DNA of 64,000 nucleotides from Arthrobacter horti (GTDB lineage: Bacteria; Actinomycetota; Actinomycetes; Actinomycetales; Micrococcaceae): NCBI RefSeq assembly GCF_030731045.1, contig NZ_JAVALS010000003.1:62001-126000 (forward strand), written 5' to 3'. The notes beneath the pieces were generated by a model. That model ran no database searches. It was given only the letters and a program-made list of their open reading frames with translations, and was not told the origin of the DNA. The position numbers were made by a program, and so were the translations under genes. The first letter of the stretch is position 1, and every line of letters starts with the position of its first letter. This document shows positions 26,339 through 35,019 of this stretch, piece by piece.

Positions 26339-27117
26339 GCGCGCTCCTCCTCGGTCTCCTCAGCGGCGGCGTCTTCAGCGGCACGCACGACGGCGGCACT
26401 CGCCTCGGCGTCGTCCGTCTCCTCGTCGCCGCTGTCGTCGACGTCCAGCAGCGCCTGTGTGCCGACGGCGTCCTCCGTGGCATGTTTGAGGCGCTCCAGC
26501 TGGGCGGTGATCTCCACAATGGAGTCGAAGGGCAGGGCGAGCGGGAGGGCCCCGCTGATGCCGTAGACGTTCTCCAGGCCCGTGGGAAGCAGGAGCTGGC
26601 GGGCACGGAGCTTCTCCACCGCGGCCTGGACGGTCTTGGCGTCCCGGTAGGCGTCCTGTTCCGCGGCGGGCTGGTAGTGCGCCACGATCTCCGCGATCTC
26701 CTCCTGGGTCACGGTGGGCTCCGTCTGGGCCTCGGTGTGACGGTCCAGGAGGAGGCGCAGGCGCAGCACGATGATGGTCTCCACGCGGCTGAGGGCCCGC
26801 TGCTGGCGCAGGAGGCTGGACCGGGCGTTGGCTCCGAGGAGTTCCGGGTCCACGGGACGCAGGAGCGCGATCTTCCGTTCGTGGTCCAGGTGGAGGCTGA
26901 GGAACATCTCGGACAGGCGGGAGCGCAGGATCTGCTGGTGATCCGTGAGGGTGGTCCACAGCTTCTCGTCCCGGCCGCCGTCCACATAGGGGCCCTTGAG
27001 GAGGCGGACCAGGGCCTGGCGGAGGCGCAGGGGCAGGACCCCGGTGTCGCCGGGGTACAGCTCCGCGCCGTCCACGAAGGTGTCCCGGGCGTCCACGCCG
27101 TGGATCTGCTCGCTCAT
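26335..27117 (-). CDS. jetB: Wadjet JetB / MksE-like protein (DUF4194)
   Basis: 260 residues from ATG 27117 (AGAGG eight bases upstream). DUF4194 features: [19 protein letters not shown] near 25-45, [13 protein letters not shown] near 85, [17 protein letters not shown], and a C-terminal winged-helix-like [13 protein letters not shown]. The last ~50 residues are Asp/Glu/Ala-rich and probably disordered. It is the KITE subunit that bridges the kleisin (JetA) and the ATPase. Element A4 lies between it and jetA. Confidence 0.88.
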   Translation of the reverse strand: MSEQIHGVDARDTFVDGAELYPGDTGVLPLRLRQALVRLLKGPYVDGGRDEKLWTTLTDHQQILRSRLSEMFLSLHLDHERKIALLRPVDPELLGANARSSLLRQQRALSRVETIIVLRLRLLLDRHTEAQTEPTVTQEEIAEIVAHYQPAAEQDAYRDAKTVQAAVEKLRARQLLLPTGLENVYGISGALPLALPFDSIVEITAQLERLKHATEDAVGTQALLDVDDSGDEETDDAEASAAVVRAAEDAAAEETEEERA

Positions 27118-27133
27118 TCCATATCCTCTCCGT

Positions 27134-27194
27134 GCTGAGTGCTCACTTGTGGTGGGTTGCGCGCCTCGTAAGTCACCACTACTGAGCACTCAGC
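27134..27194. repeat. Palindromic element family A, copy 4 (61 bp), inside the jet operon
   Basis: Arms GCTGAGTGCTCACTTGTGGTG and CACCACTACTGAGCACTCAGC. Outer second pair is C-G here and T-A in the other four copies, so the change is compensated. The jetA stop codon (TAG, 27181-27179) lies inside the right arm and the last four jetA codons come from the element. Co-directional context. Confidence 0.92.
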
Positions 27195-28621
27195 GGTTTC
27201 GGCAGGGTGACCAGCGGCAGGGTCGCACCGCGCAGGCTGCCGTCGACTTGTTCGAACTCCAGCCGTTCCTGGCCGTCGGCGGCGAACACGGCCCCGGAGT
27301 TCAGGGCCTCCGCCAGCAACGCGCGGATCGAGTTGAGGTGGCGTTCCTGCGGCGGGAGCGCGTCCCAGGCCCCGCCCACGGTGTCCGCACCGGCGAGCGC
27401 CGCCCGGACCAGGGCCGGCTTGGCCTTCGGGGTCCGCGGCGCGCGGGCACGGGCGTCCTGCGCGAAGTCGATGGGGTCCGCCAGGCGCGGCGGCTCCTCG
27501 AACTCGTCCGGGTCGAACAGCTGCACCATGGACACGGACTCGAACACCCCGCCGAACAACTCCGGCGCCGCGGCGAATCCGGGCCGGTCCCGCTCGTAGG
27601 GCAGCACGCGGATGGCCTGTTCGGCCTCGCGCAGGGCCTTCCGCAGCCGGAGGGAGTGACGGAAGTCGTCGCTCTGGACGTAGGTGTTCAGGCTCTCGGA
27701 GAGCTTGCCGTAGATCCGCTGGATCTGGCCGTGCTGGGTGCGCAGCTCCGCCACCAGGTTCTTCAGGGTTTCCCGGTCGTCCGCGGCGAGCACGTCCGCG
27801 AACTGGCGGCTCAGGACCTCGGCGATGGCCGAACGGAAGCGCAACTGCTGCTGCGGGTCCTCCAGGAATGCCGTGAAGGAGCGGAAGGTGCGGCCTTCCG
27901 GGCTCTGCCGCAGTACCTTGTCCTGCTCCAGCACCTGCGCCATGGTGGCGCCCTTGCTCAGGGACTCCTCGATGATCTGGTTGCGGAGCTTGCCCACCAG
28001 TTCCTCGATGCTGTCACGCATTTTCTTGTAGTCGGCGGGCAGGCCGGCGGCCAGGTCCAGGATGTTCTCCGCGGCCTCCACCGCCTCATCCTCGTCCAGG
28101 AGCCCGTCCAGGTCGCCGGAGGTGATGCCCTGGATGAGCTCCTCGCGTTCGCGGATCTCCTCCCGCAGGGAGTCCAGGCGGGCGGTCTGGTCCGGGTTGG
28201 TTTCATGGGCCAGCTTCTCCACGTCGCCCAGCAGGGTGCCCAGGCGGGATCCGGTCAGGGTGGAGCGGGGCGAGCTGAGGCTCTCCAGGAAGGCGAGCAC
28301 GCGGGACGCGGCCTCGGTGAGTTCGTAGATGATCCGGCCGGAGTGGTGACGCCGGGTGATGAACTTCCGTCGGGTCCACTCATCCGCCACGGTCCGGCCG
28401 GTGTTGGAGCCGCCCAGCGTGGGGTCGGCGGTCCGGAGCTGTTCCAGGGCCAGGTCCAGTTCGGCGTGGAACTCCTCCAGGACCACGCCGGGCCGGGTGC
28501 GGGTGAAGGTGGACTGCAGGACGGCGATCACCCAAGGGGCGGAGCGGGTCAGTGCCCAGGCGGGCCCCTTGGTCAGGGTCTCCAGGGTGCCCAGACGCCG
28601 CGTGAGGTCCGTTGCGTCCAC
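27179..28621 (-). CDS. jetA: Wadjet JetA / MksB-like kleisin (DUF3375)
   Basis: 480 residues, GTG start at 28621. DUF3375 pattern: N-terminal winged helix ([51 protein letters not shown]), helical core with [20 protein letters not shown] near 155-175, and a C-terminal domain after a Pro/Lys/Ala linker ([15 protein letters not shown]). Kleisin of the JetABC complex. The C-terminus PLSAQ is encoded by palindrome A4, so the natural end may have been altered. First gene of the operon. Confidence 0.88.
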   Translation of the reverse strand: MDATDLTRRLGTLETLTKGPAWALTRSAPWVIAVLQSTFTRTRPGVVLEEFHAELDLALEQLRTADPTLGGSNTGRTVADEWTRRKFITRRHHSGRIIYELTEAASRVLAFLESLSSPRSTLTGSRLGTLLGDVEKLAHETNPDQTARLDSLREEIREREELIQGITSGDLDGLLDEDEAVEAAENILDLAAGLPADYKKMRDSIEELVGKLRNQIIEESLSKGATMAQVLEQDKVLRQSPEGRTFRSFTAFLEDPQQQLRFRSAIAEVLSRQFADVLAADDRETLKNLVAELRTQHGQIQRIYGKLSESLNTYVQSDDFRHSLRLRKALREAEQAIRVLPYERDRPGFAAAPELFGGVFESVSMVQLFDPDEFEEPPRLADPIDFAQDARARAPRTPKAKPALVRAALAGADTVGGAWDALPPQERHLNSIRALLAEALNSGAVFAADGQERLEFEQVDGSLRGATLPLVTLPKPLSAQ

Positions 28622-28884
28622 CCGTGCGCACCCCGTTTCCCTGTTGGTCCGGCGGGCCGGCGCCCGTCCACTGCTCGAAAATGGCCAGCTTTAAGGGTAC
28701 GCGTGACACGGAACGGCTTCCGCCGCGCGCCTTTCATCACGAACCAACTACGATTCCGCAACACTGCGGGCGGATCTTCCCCACCGGAGCCTCCGGTGGT
28801 TAGCGTGGAAGCCAGAGTTTCCGCCGGGGGCCATCGGCCGCCGGTTTTCGTGAATGGACAAACGCCTCAAGGGGATGATGGCGC

Positions 28885-29547
28885 ATGACTTCTGATACCA
28901 CTCTGGTCCTGAACCTGACGTTCCTGGGGACCATGATCATCGGCGGCCTGCTGGCCTCGGTGGTCCTGTTCTTCGCGTGCGTGGCTCTTGCGGTCACGGG
29001 TCTGGGCCGGCTTGTCTATGTGGGCGGGGAGCGCCTCGTCCGCCTTGTGGTGCCCGGTCTCCACCGCGACGACGACGCCGCGGAACACGCGCCGGCCGCC
29101 CTGGTCGAGCTCGCGGCCGCCTCAGCCGCGCGGCCTTCCACGCGGACCGCGCCTGCCGTACGGAAGGCCCCGGCCTCCGATGCGAAGCCGCGACTCGTGC
29201 GTGAGACTCCTCCGTCCCGCGAGAAGCCCAAGCCCGTCATGAACACCGGCTGGCAGCAGGCCGTCCGCGAGGCGGACGCGCGTGCCCTGGCCAAGGCCAC
29301 CGACTCCGGTCTCCTCCCCACCGTGGCCAAGGTCAGCAACCCCTCTCCCACCGCGGACGTGAAGGCCCAGGAACTCCTCAGCACCCAGGACCGGCCCGCG
29401 GCGAAGCCCACCGCGATCCACGCTGCCGGCGAGGCTCCCCGGCTGAGCCTGAAGCCGGGACGCCAGGACGGGATCGCCCGCAAGAACATGCCTGGGCTGC
29501 TGCGCCCGGCCCGGGACGATGAGGAACAGCACGCCAAGGGAGCATAA
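28885..29547 (+). CDS. Single-pass membrane protein of unknown function
   Basis: 220 residues. One strong hydrophobic segment at about 8-45 (LNLTFLGTMIIGGLLASVVL onward), then a basic, Ala/Pro/Lys-rich, probably disordered cytoplasmic tail with repeated KP/RP motifs. No recognised domain. AAGGGG lies ten bases before the ATG. Divergent from jetA (263-bp gap, promoters only) and ten bases before the S4-domain gene, so the two may be one unit. Confidence 0.7.
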   Translation: MTSDTTLVLNLTFLGTMIIGGLLASVVLFFACVALAVTGLGRLVYVGGERLVRLVVPGLHRDDDAAEHAPAALVELAAASAARPSTRTAPAVRKAPASDAKPRLVRETPPSREKPKPVMNTGWQQAVREADARALAKATDSGLLPTVAKVSNPSPTADVKAQELLSTQDRPAAKPTAIHAAGEAPRLSLKPGRQDGIARKNMPGLLRPARDDEEQHAKGA

Positions 29548-29556
29548 TCAGTACCC

Positions 29557-29955
29557 ATGGCAGCACAGCCCGGTTCCTCACTCTCCAAATCCCAGCCGAA
29601 CGCCGTCCGCGTGGACGCGTGGCTGTGGGCCGTCCGTGCGTATAAGACCCGTTCCGCGGCCACCGCGGCCTGCCGGGCCGGGCACGTACGCCTGAACGGC
29701 AACCCGGTGAAGGCTGCGCAGATCGTCATCCCCGGTGACGAAGTCAAGATCAGGATGCCCGGCTACGAGCGCATCCTTGAGGTCCGCCAGCTGATCGCCA
29801 AGCGCGTGGGTGCTGAAGCGGCATCGCACGCGTTCACGGACCGTACCCCGCCGCGGCCGGTGGCGCCCATGCTCGGCATTCCGGTCCGGGATCGCGGCAC
29901 GGGCCGCCCCACCAAGAAGGACCGCCGGGAGATGGACCGACTGCGGGGGCAGTGA
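29557..29955 (+). CDS. S4-domain RNA-binding protein (Hsp15-like)
   Basis: 132 residues. S4 domain at about 17-75: VRVDAWLWAVRAYKTRSAAT, ACRAGHVRLNG, KAAQIVIPGDEVKI. Basic C-terminus. Relatives of Hsp15 bind 50S subunits carrying stalled nascent chains. TAATCA lies six bases before the ATG; AAGGGAG is further up within the preceding gene's end. Confidence 0.88.
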   Translation: MAAQPGSSLSKSQPNAVRVDAWLWAVRAYKTRSAATAACRAGHVRLNGNPVKAAQIVIPGDEVKIRMPGYERILEVRQLIAKRVGAEAASHAFTDRTPPRPVAPMLGIPVRDRGTGRPTKKDRREMDRLRGQ

Positions 29956-30040
29956 GCGCACGTCACGGTGCCGTGTCACACGGCGCAATTGTGAACCAGT
30001 CACATTTCCGCCCAGTGCCCATCACCCGGACACTGGTGAA

Positions 30041-30913
30041 ATGAGCCTCAAATTCGCCCGTTTTGGAGCCCCTGGAACCGAAGAACCCGTGGTCATCGTC
30101 GACGACGCCGACGGCCACGCTCAGTACTTCAGCCTCCTGCCCCTGACCCGTGATATCGACTCGGCCTTCCTGTCCGGTGACTTCGTCGCCGCCACGCAGG
30201 CCGCCCTGGACGCCGGCGACCTGCCGCGCGTCGTGCCTTCGGGCCGCGTCGGATCGCCGCTGGCCCGCCCCGCCAACCTCGTCGGCATCGGCCTGAACTA
30301 CGCGGCCCACGCCGCCGAGTCCGGCCTGGAACCGCCGGCGTCGCCCGTCGTCTTCCTCAAGCCGTCCAACTCGGTGGCCGGTCCCTACGATGAGTTCCCG
30401 GGTCTGCCCGGCGCCGGCAAGCTCGACTGGGAGGTGGAACTCGGCCTGGTGATCGGCCTTCACGCCCACCTGCTGGCCGACGAGCAGGAGGCCCAGGCGG
30501 CCATCGCCGGGTACGTCCTGGCCAACGACCTCTCCGAGCGCGAACTGCAGCTCGGCGGCGCCGGCGGCCAGTGGACCAAGGGCAAGTCCCTGCCCGGTTC
30601 CACCCCGCTGGGCCCGTGGCTGGTCCCGGCCGTCGCCCCGGACGGTTCCCACTTCGACGTCGACTCGCTGCCGCTGTCCACGCGCGTCAACGGCGTGGAG
30701 TGCCAGCGTTCGACGACGGCGGACATGGTCTTCCGCGCCGCTCACCTGGTGCACCACGTCAGCCAGTTCATGGCGCTGGAGCCGGGCGATGTCATCATCA
30801 CCGGCACCCCGGAAGGTGTGGCCATGTCCGGCCGCTTCGAGTACCTCAAGTCCGGCGACGTCGTGGAGATCGAGGCGCCCGGTCTCGGCGCCCAGCGCAT
30901 CGTCTGCGCCTGA
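30041..30913 (+). CDS. Fumarylacetoacetate hydrolase family protein
   Basis: 290 residues. FAH C-terminal domain: NLVGIGLNYAAHAAESG, FLKPSNSVAGPYD, the metal ligands in DWEVELGLVIG (E-x-E) and DLSERELQ, then KSLPGSTPLGPWLVP and GDVIITGTPEGVAM. Members cleave C-C bonds of acylpyruvates or oxaloacetate or hydrate/decarboxylate catabolic intermediates. Substrate cannot be read from the context. No clear Shine-Dalgarno. Confidence 0.9.
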   Translation: MSLKFARFGAPGTEEPVVIVDDADGHAQYFSLLPLTRDIDSAFLSGDFVAATQAALDAGDLPRVVPSGRVGSPLARPANLVGIGLNYAAHAAESGLEPPASPVVFLKPSNSVAGPYDEFPGLPGAGKLDWEVELGLVIGLHAHLLADEQEAQAAIAGYVLANDLSERELQLGGAGGQWTKGKSLPGSTPLGPWLVPAVAPDGSHFDVDSLPLSTRVNGVECQRSTTADMVFRAAHLVHHVSQFMALEPGDVIITGTPEGVAMSGRFEYLKSGDVVEIEAPGLGAQRIVCA

Positions 30914-30928
30914 CGTCCCCTTCCCCGT

Positions 30929-30991
30929 CCGCGAGACGGCAGCAGATCGCAGCGTCCGCCCGCAACACTGCGATCTGCTGCCGTCTCGCGG
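30929..30991. repeat. Long perfect hairpin after the FAH gene
   Basis: 24-bp perfect arms (CCGCGAGACGGCAGCAGATC.. mirrored) with a 15-nt centre, 63 bp in all. Same style as families A-C, single copy here. Convergent gap between the FAH gene and crcB, so a two-way terminator role is possible. Confidence 0.9.
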
Positions 30992-31057
30992 CGTTTAGCA
31001 TGAGGGCATCACCCTGGATCTCGTCACCGGCCGAGGAGTGGGGCGGGTGCCAGCCGC

Positions 31058-31417
31058 TCAGCCCAGCAGGATCCCGGCCCAGGCGGCCAGCAGGCACACT
31101 CCCGCCCCGCCGATCCCGTAGAGCACGGCGCGCAGCGGCTCACGGTTGTGCAGGAGCCTGACCGTCTCCAGGCTGGCCGTGCTGAAGGTCGTGTATCCGC
31201 CCAGGAATCCGGTGCCGGCGATCAGCAGCGCCTCCGGCCCGAGATGATGCGCGGCCACCGCACCGGCCAGCAGTCCCAGCGCGAAGGATCCGGTGACGTT
31301 GATCAGCAGCGTCGCGAAGGGGAAGTCGGTGGGCCAGCGGCGCCTCACCGCGCCGTCGAGCATGAAACGCGCGACGGCGCCCACACCGCCCGCGAGCGCC
31401 AGCCACAGCCCGATCAC
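31058..31417 (-). CDS. crcB: Fluoride channel subunit, copy 2 of the pair
   Basis: 119 residues, four membrane segments. CrcB/Fluc hallmarks: GGVGAVARFMLDG, FPFATLLINVTGSFALGLL and the pore block GFLGGYTTFSTAS. Fluc channels are dual-topology dimers that export fluoride; two adjacent genes usually form a heterodimer. Overlaps the other crcB gene by ATGA. Confidence 0.93.
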   Translation of the reverse strand: MIGLWLALAGGVGAVARFMLDGAVRRRWPTDFPFATLLINVTGSFALGLLAGAVAAHHLGPEALLIAGTGFLGGYTTFSTASLETVRLLHNREPLRAVLYGIGGAGVCLLAAWAGILLG

Positions 31418-31896
31418 CGACGGCCGCCCGGCGCGCGGTGCTCTTCGGCGCTCACCCGGTGCGCCACCTCGGCCACCCAGATGCCGAGGGCGGTGGCCGC
31501 ACCCCCGAGCAGGAGGGTGGCTGCCACGTAACCGAGCGCCTCCATGGCGCGGCCGGCGCTCAGGAGGTGGACGGCGTCGACGGCGAAGGTGCTGTAGGTG
31601 GTGAAGGCGCCCAGGAATCCGGTGCCGCCGAGCAGGCGGAAGCGGCGCGCCCAGCCGACGTCAGGGCCCCGCCGGGCCAGGCTGTCCAGGAGCAGGCCGA
31701 GCAGGAAGGCACCCACGACGTTGATGACGACGGTGGCCAGCGGCCAGCCGCCGACGGCCGGGATCGCGAGACCCAGACCGTAGCGCGCCAGCGCCCCGAA
31801 CACCCCGCCTCCGAACACCCAGGCGATCGCCCTCGGGTCCAGGTGCAGGGGGGCCATCCGGCCGTGGGCCGTGGTTCTGGAGGGCGCGCGCATCAT
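31414..31896 (-). CDS. crcB: Fluoride channel subunit, copy 1 of the pair
   Basis: About 160 residues from ATG 31896 (or 31893, or Met at 31857). GGGVFGALARYGLGL, WPLATVVINVVGAFLLGLL and GFLGAFTTYSTFA are the Fluc signature. Pairs with the overlapping gene downstream. No fluoride riboswitch was recognised upstream, where the next gene ends 31 bp away. Confidence 0.92.
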   Translation of the reverse strand: MMRAPSRTTAHGRMAPLHLDPRAIAWVFGGGVFGALARYGLGLAIPAVGGWPLATVVINVVGAFLLGLLLDSLARRGPDVGWARRFRLLGGTGFLGAFTTYSTFAVDAVHLLSAGRAMEALGYVAATLLLGGAATALGIWVAEVAHRVSAEEHRAPGGRR

Positions 31897-31927
31897 GCCT
31901 GAGGTCGCTTCAGGGGCTGGACCGGCC

Positions 31928-32392
31928 TCAGTACTCACCCTTGATGACGAAGAAGGAGCCGCGGATCTCGCCGGCCAGCTTGGACTTCTGGCGGGCGAAC
32001 TTGAAGCGGCTCGCGAGCTCCTCCGGGACCTCCATGCCCATGGAGAGCTTGAAGCCCACCGCACGCTTGCCGGAGTCGGCCAGGGTGTACATGACGTTGA
32101 TGGACAGGCCGGACTCGTAGAAGACGTAGTCCATGCGGATGCCTTCCACCTCGAAGGAGGACACCTCCAGCGGTGTGGACGCGATGACGATCTCGCGCTC
32201 GGCAGCCAGGATGTGGTGGATCCGCTCGAGGATCTCCGGCGCTTCGGCAACGGGCACCGTGGTGAACACGTGGTCGTACTTGTTCTTGAAGTAGCGTGCC
32301 TCATTGGCGCGCAGCCCGGCGAGGGCCTCGGCTACGGGGGACGACTCCAACCCTGCAGTGGAGACGTTCACGAAATCCACGACGTACGGCAT
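31928..32392 (-). CDS. Conserved-looking protein of unknown function
   Basis: 154 residues from ATG 32392, which has a strong GAAGGAG site; an upstream ATG at 32428 is unlikely. Soluble, balanced composition (PYVVDFVNVSTAGLESSPVA..; RIHHILAAEREIVIASTPLE; GKRAVGFKLSMGMEVPEELA) and clear codon bias, so a real gene. I do not recognise a family. TATGCT at 32426-32431 on the minus strand may be its -10 box. It precedes the crcB pair in the same direction with a 31-bp gap. Confidence 0.7.
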   Translation of the reverse strand: MPYVVDFVNVSTAGLESSPVAEALAGLRANEARYFKNKYDHVFTTVPVAEAPEILERIHHILAAEREIVIASTPLEVSSFEVEGIRMDYVFYESGLSINVMYTLADSGKRAVGFKLSMGMEVPEELASRFKFARQKSKLAGEIRGSFFVIKGEY

Positions 32393-32517
32393 GCGCTCTC
32401 CTTCAATTCGGGTGATCGAGTCGAGCATAGCGAAGCAGGCGGTGTCGCCTGGCCGGCGCTCCGGCAGAAGGCCTCACAGAGGGCTCTCGCCGCGCCGCGG
32501 GCGCACGATTTTATATC

Positions 32518-32532
32518 TAGTTTGACTAACTA
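32518..32532. promoter_or_regulatory. Possible MarR operator
   Basis: TAGTTTGACTAACTA, a perfect 5-bp inverted repeat with 5-bp spacer in an AT-rich patch (low GC is rare in this window). It is 125 bp upstream of a SRPBCC gene whose other neighbour is a MarR gene. The 32393-32657 gap has no gene. Confidence 0.4.
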
Positions 32533-32657
32533 ATCAAGACCTTTTGTTTCGGTGCCCGGTCTGCTGAAGTGGAACGGTACCGTCGGTACGGCGGGCATCC
32601 CCTCTTCAACCGCAGGGCTCCCGGGCGTCCCCGGGAAGATGCAGGAAAGGAGTTTTC

Positions 32658-33119
32658 ATGCCGAAAATCCAGGAGGGCATCGACGTCGATGTCCCGTTTT
32701 GGGCGGCTTACGAACAATGGACGCGGCCGGACCACTTCCCCGAGTTCCTCGGCCACGTCCTGGCCGCGAACCGGATCGATGAGGATCAGGTCCGCTTCGT
32801 CACCAAGACCGGCGCCATGCGCCGGGAATTCATCGTGCGGATGCTTGAGGAACGGCCGGACCGCGCCATCAGCTGGAGCAGCACGGTTGGCTCCACGTTC
32901 TGCGAAGTCACTCTCGAATCGCTGTCGCACGATCGAAGCCACGTGGAGATGTCCGTCTACTGGGACGGCACCGCGCAGTCACAGCACTCGGGATCCCTGT
33001 TCCGGCAGGAGGCCGAGGGCATCCGCCAGGACCTCGCCTCCTTCAAGGAGCACATGGAACTCCGGCTCTGGGACACCCGGGTCGATCGCGGCGGCCACGC
33101 CGCGCCGAGCCCGGCATGA
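32658..33119 (+). CDS. SRPBCC (cyclase/dehydrase-type) protein
   Basis: 153 residues with an excellent AAAGGAG site. MPKIQEGIDVDVPFWAAYEQ then WTRPDHFPEFLGHV is the start of the polyketide cyclase/dehydrase fold (ligand-binding cavity), ending in a long helix (FRQEAEGIRQDLASFKEHME). Converges on the MarR gene. Ligand unknown. Confidence 0.78.
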   Translation: MPKIQEGIDVDVPFWAAYEQWTRPDHFPEFLGHVLAANRIDEDQVRFVTKTGAMRREFIVRMLEERPDRAISWSSTVGSTFCEVTLESLSHDRSHVEMSVYWDGTAQSQHSGSLFRQEAEGIRQDLASFKEHMELRLWDTRVDRGGHAAPSPA

Positions 33120-33176
33120 CCCGGCGGGCCACCCGCCACACCGCCGCGTACTGCCGGGAGTCCTGGGGAAAAACCG

Positions 33177-33653
33177 TCAGATCTTCAGGGCCTCGATCAC
33201 GGCGGTGAGGAACCGTTCCACCGTGGCCAGCTCGTCGTCGTCGAAGTCCCCGGCCGCGGTCAGAAGCGCGCCGACCTGGCGCTGCAGGCTGGAGTCGAGC
33301 AATTCGACGGCCCTCTGGGTCGCGGTCAGCACCACCGCGCGCCGATCGCGCGGATCCGGCTCCCGCACGAGATACCCGGCCGCGACCATCCGATTGACCA
33401 GCGCCGTGGTGGAGGCCGAGGTGATGCCGAGATGACGGCCCAGCATGAGCGCGCCCACGGGGCCGTCGGCGGACGCCTCCCGGATGAAGCGCAGGGCCGA
33501 GAGATCGTTGTTGTTGATCTTCAGGTCTGATCTGAGGCTTTCCCGGGTTCCCCGCTCCGCCAATCGGAACTCGCGCAAAAGGTGCAACGCGGAGAGCGCA
33601 CGGTCTTCGCGATCGCTTTCAAGCCAGCTTTTGTTGATCAATTCAAGCGCCAT
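33177..33653 (-). CDS. MarR-family transcriptional regulator
   Basis: 158 residues. Winged helix: LMLGRHLGITSASTTALVNR, wing AAGYLVREPDPRDRRAVVLT. Probably regulates itself or the neighbouring SRPBCC or GNAT gene; divergent from the GNAT gene with a 152-bp gap. Confidence 0.88.
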   Translation of the reverse strand: MALELINKSWLESDREDRALSALHLLREFRLAERGTRESLRSDLKINNNDLSALRFIREASADGPVGALMLGRHLGITSASTTALVNRMVAAGYLVREPDPRDRRAVVLTATQRAVELLDSSLQRQVGALLTAAGDFDDDELATVERFLTAVIEALKI

Positions 33654-33805
33654 ACCTGAGCCCTGTCCGTCGTTGCTGAGTCCTGCCAGGCAAACCAGTG
33701 GGCCCCCACTGCCCCGATTCTATGACCTCCCGTTACCCGGCAGTAGCCCCATCCGCCGCGCTCTTCCTCTCGACAGGAGGAACAACCCCTTGCCACAGTG
33801 GTCCC

Positions 33806-34411
33806 ATGACCACCGTGGAACCGCAAGAACCCCGGAACGCCATCAAGACCGCACCCGCCCACTGGGAGGAGGTGGCACGCCTCTTCAGCCTGGGCGGCGA
33901 CGCCGCGGGCTGCTGGTGCCAGTGGTTCAGGCTCACCTCGCCCGAATGGCGAGCCATGAAAGTCCCCCAGCGCAAAGACCTGATGCGCCGCCAGTTCGCC
34001 GAGGAGGAACGGCCTCCCGGCCTGCTCGCCTTCGTGGACGGCCAGGCGGTGGGCTGGGCCGCCGTCGCGCCTCAGGACTGTTACCCGCGGCTGGACCATC
34101 TGCAGCTGGTGCAGCGGAGCCGGAAGCACGCGCCCACCCCGGAGGGCGAGCTCTGGGCGGTGACCTGCTTCGTGGTCGCCAGGACCCACCGCCGCCAGGG
34201 CGTGGCCGGCACGCTGCTGGATGCGGCGGTCGGCTTCGCCCGGGAGCACGGCGCCGACTGGGTGGACGGCTACCCCGTGGACGTCGCGGCGCGGCCGAAG
34301 GCCACGTCGTCCGGTCTGTTCCACGGCACGGTGTCCCTGTTCGAGCAGGGCGGCTTCGAGCACGTGTACGACGGCGTGCCGGGCCGCGCGCTCATGCGCC
34401 GGCGGGCGTGA
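33806..34411 (+). CDS. GNAT-family N-acetyltransferase
   Basis: 201 residues. The acetyl-CoA site is VTCFVVARTHRRQGVAGTLL (motif A, RRQGV) near 113-132. GCWCQWFRLTSPEW near 35-48 is seen in a GNAT subgroup of unknown substrate. Acetylates an amine. CACAGT lies six bases before the ATG, so possibly leaderless. Confidence 0.85.
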   Translation: MTTVEPQEPRNAIKTAPAHWEEVARLFSLGGDAAGCWCQWFRLTSPEWRAMKVPQRKDLMRRQFAEEERPPGLLAFVDGQAVGWAAVAPQDCYPRLDHLQLVQRSRKHAPTPEGELWAVTCFVVARTHRRQGVAGTLLDAAVGFAREHGADWVDGYPVDVAARPKATSSGLFHGTVSLFEQGGFEHVYDGVPGRALMRRRA

Positions 34412-34421
34412 ACGCGCCGCC

Positions 34422-34688
34422 TCAGTAGTGGTAGCGGGCCTGAAGCACCGTCACGTGGGTGGCATCAGCCAGGTAGACGAGCTTGTTGCTCTCGTCGATC
34501 CGGCGGGACCATGCACCGGCCAGGGCGTGCTTGAGTGGCTCCGGCTTACCGATGCCTTCGAACGGATCATCCCTGAGGATGTCCGCAATGATCAGATTGA
34601 TGCGCCGCGGCGTCTTCCGGTCCTGGCTGTGCCAGTACAGATAGTCTTCCCAGGCCTCGTCGGTCCAGGCGAGCTTCCGCCCTGTCAC
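34422..34688 (-). CDS. yoeB: YoeB-type mRNA interferase toxin
   Basis: 88 residues, full length. LAWTDEAWEDYLYWHSQDRK, KPEPLKHALAGAWSRRID and the C-terminal ARYHY carrying the catalytic His-Tyr are the YoeB signature. Cleaves mRNA at the A site of ribosomes. ATG overlaps the antitoxin stop (ATGA), the standard type II arrangement. Confidence 0.93.
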   Translation of the reverse strand: MTGRKLAWTDEAWEDYLYWHSQDRKTPRRINLIIADILRDDPFEGIGKPEPLKHALAGAWSRRIDESNKLVYLADATHVTVLQARYHY

Positions 34689-34933
34689 GGCTCCAGGAGC
34701 TCCCGCTCTTCGGCAGTGCCTTTGCGAGCGCTTTCAAGCGAGGACAGCAGTCTGCGGGCATTCTCCGGAGAGCGCAGCAGATAACTCGTCTCCACGAGGG
34801 AGTCATACTCGTCCTTCGACATCAGGACAGCCGAGCCCCGGCGCGACGTGATCTCGATTTCCGTGTGGTCCAGATTGACGCGTTCAATCAGCCCGAACAA
34901 GTCTCTGCGAGCTTCACTGGTGGTGATTGCCAT
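34685..34933 (-). CDS. yefM: YefM/Phd-type antitoxin
   Basis: 82 residues. MAITTSEARRDLFGLIERVN is the DNA-binding Phd/YefM fold; RRGSAVLMSKDEYDSLVETSYLL is its conserved core; the acidic C-terminus binds the toxin. Strong GAGGAGG site. Binds YoeB and, with it, the operator at 34951. Confidence 0.93.
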   Translation of the reverse strand: MAITTSEARRDLFGLIERVNLDHTEIEITSRRGSAVLMSKDEYDSLVETSYLLRSPENARRLLSSLESARKGTAEERELLEP

Positions 34934-34950
34934 GTCCTCAGCACCTCCTC

Positions 34951-34974
34951 AAGTGGTACCACTTATTGTACCGC
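34951..34974 (-). promoter_or_regulatory. Promoter-operator of yefM-yoeB
   Basis: Perfect 14-bp palindrome AAGTGGTACCACTT (34951-34964) followed by a second half-site with TGTACC. The -10 box TACAAT (minus strand, 34970-34965) overlaps it. Placement fits conditional autorepression by YefM-YoeB. Confidence 0.65.
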
Positions 34975-35019
34975 TCGAATATCCCTGCCGGAAAGGTTCT
35001 GGATCCGCACTCCATCCAC

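Noticed and set aside
31897..31927. Fluoride riboswitch upstream of the crcB pair
   Set aside because: The gap is only 31 bp and the conserved riboswitch core was not seen.
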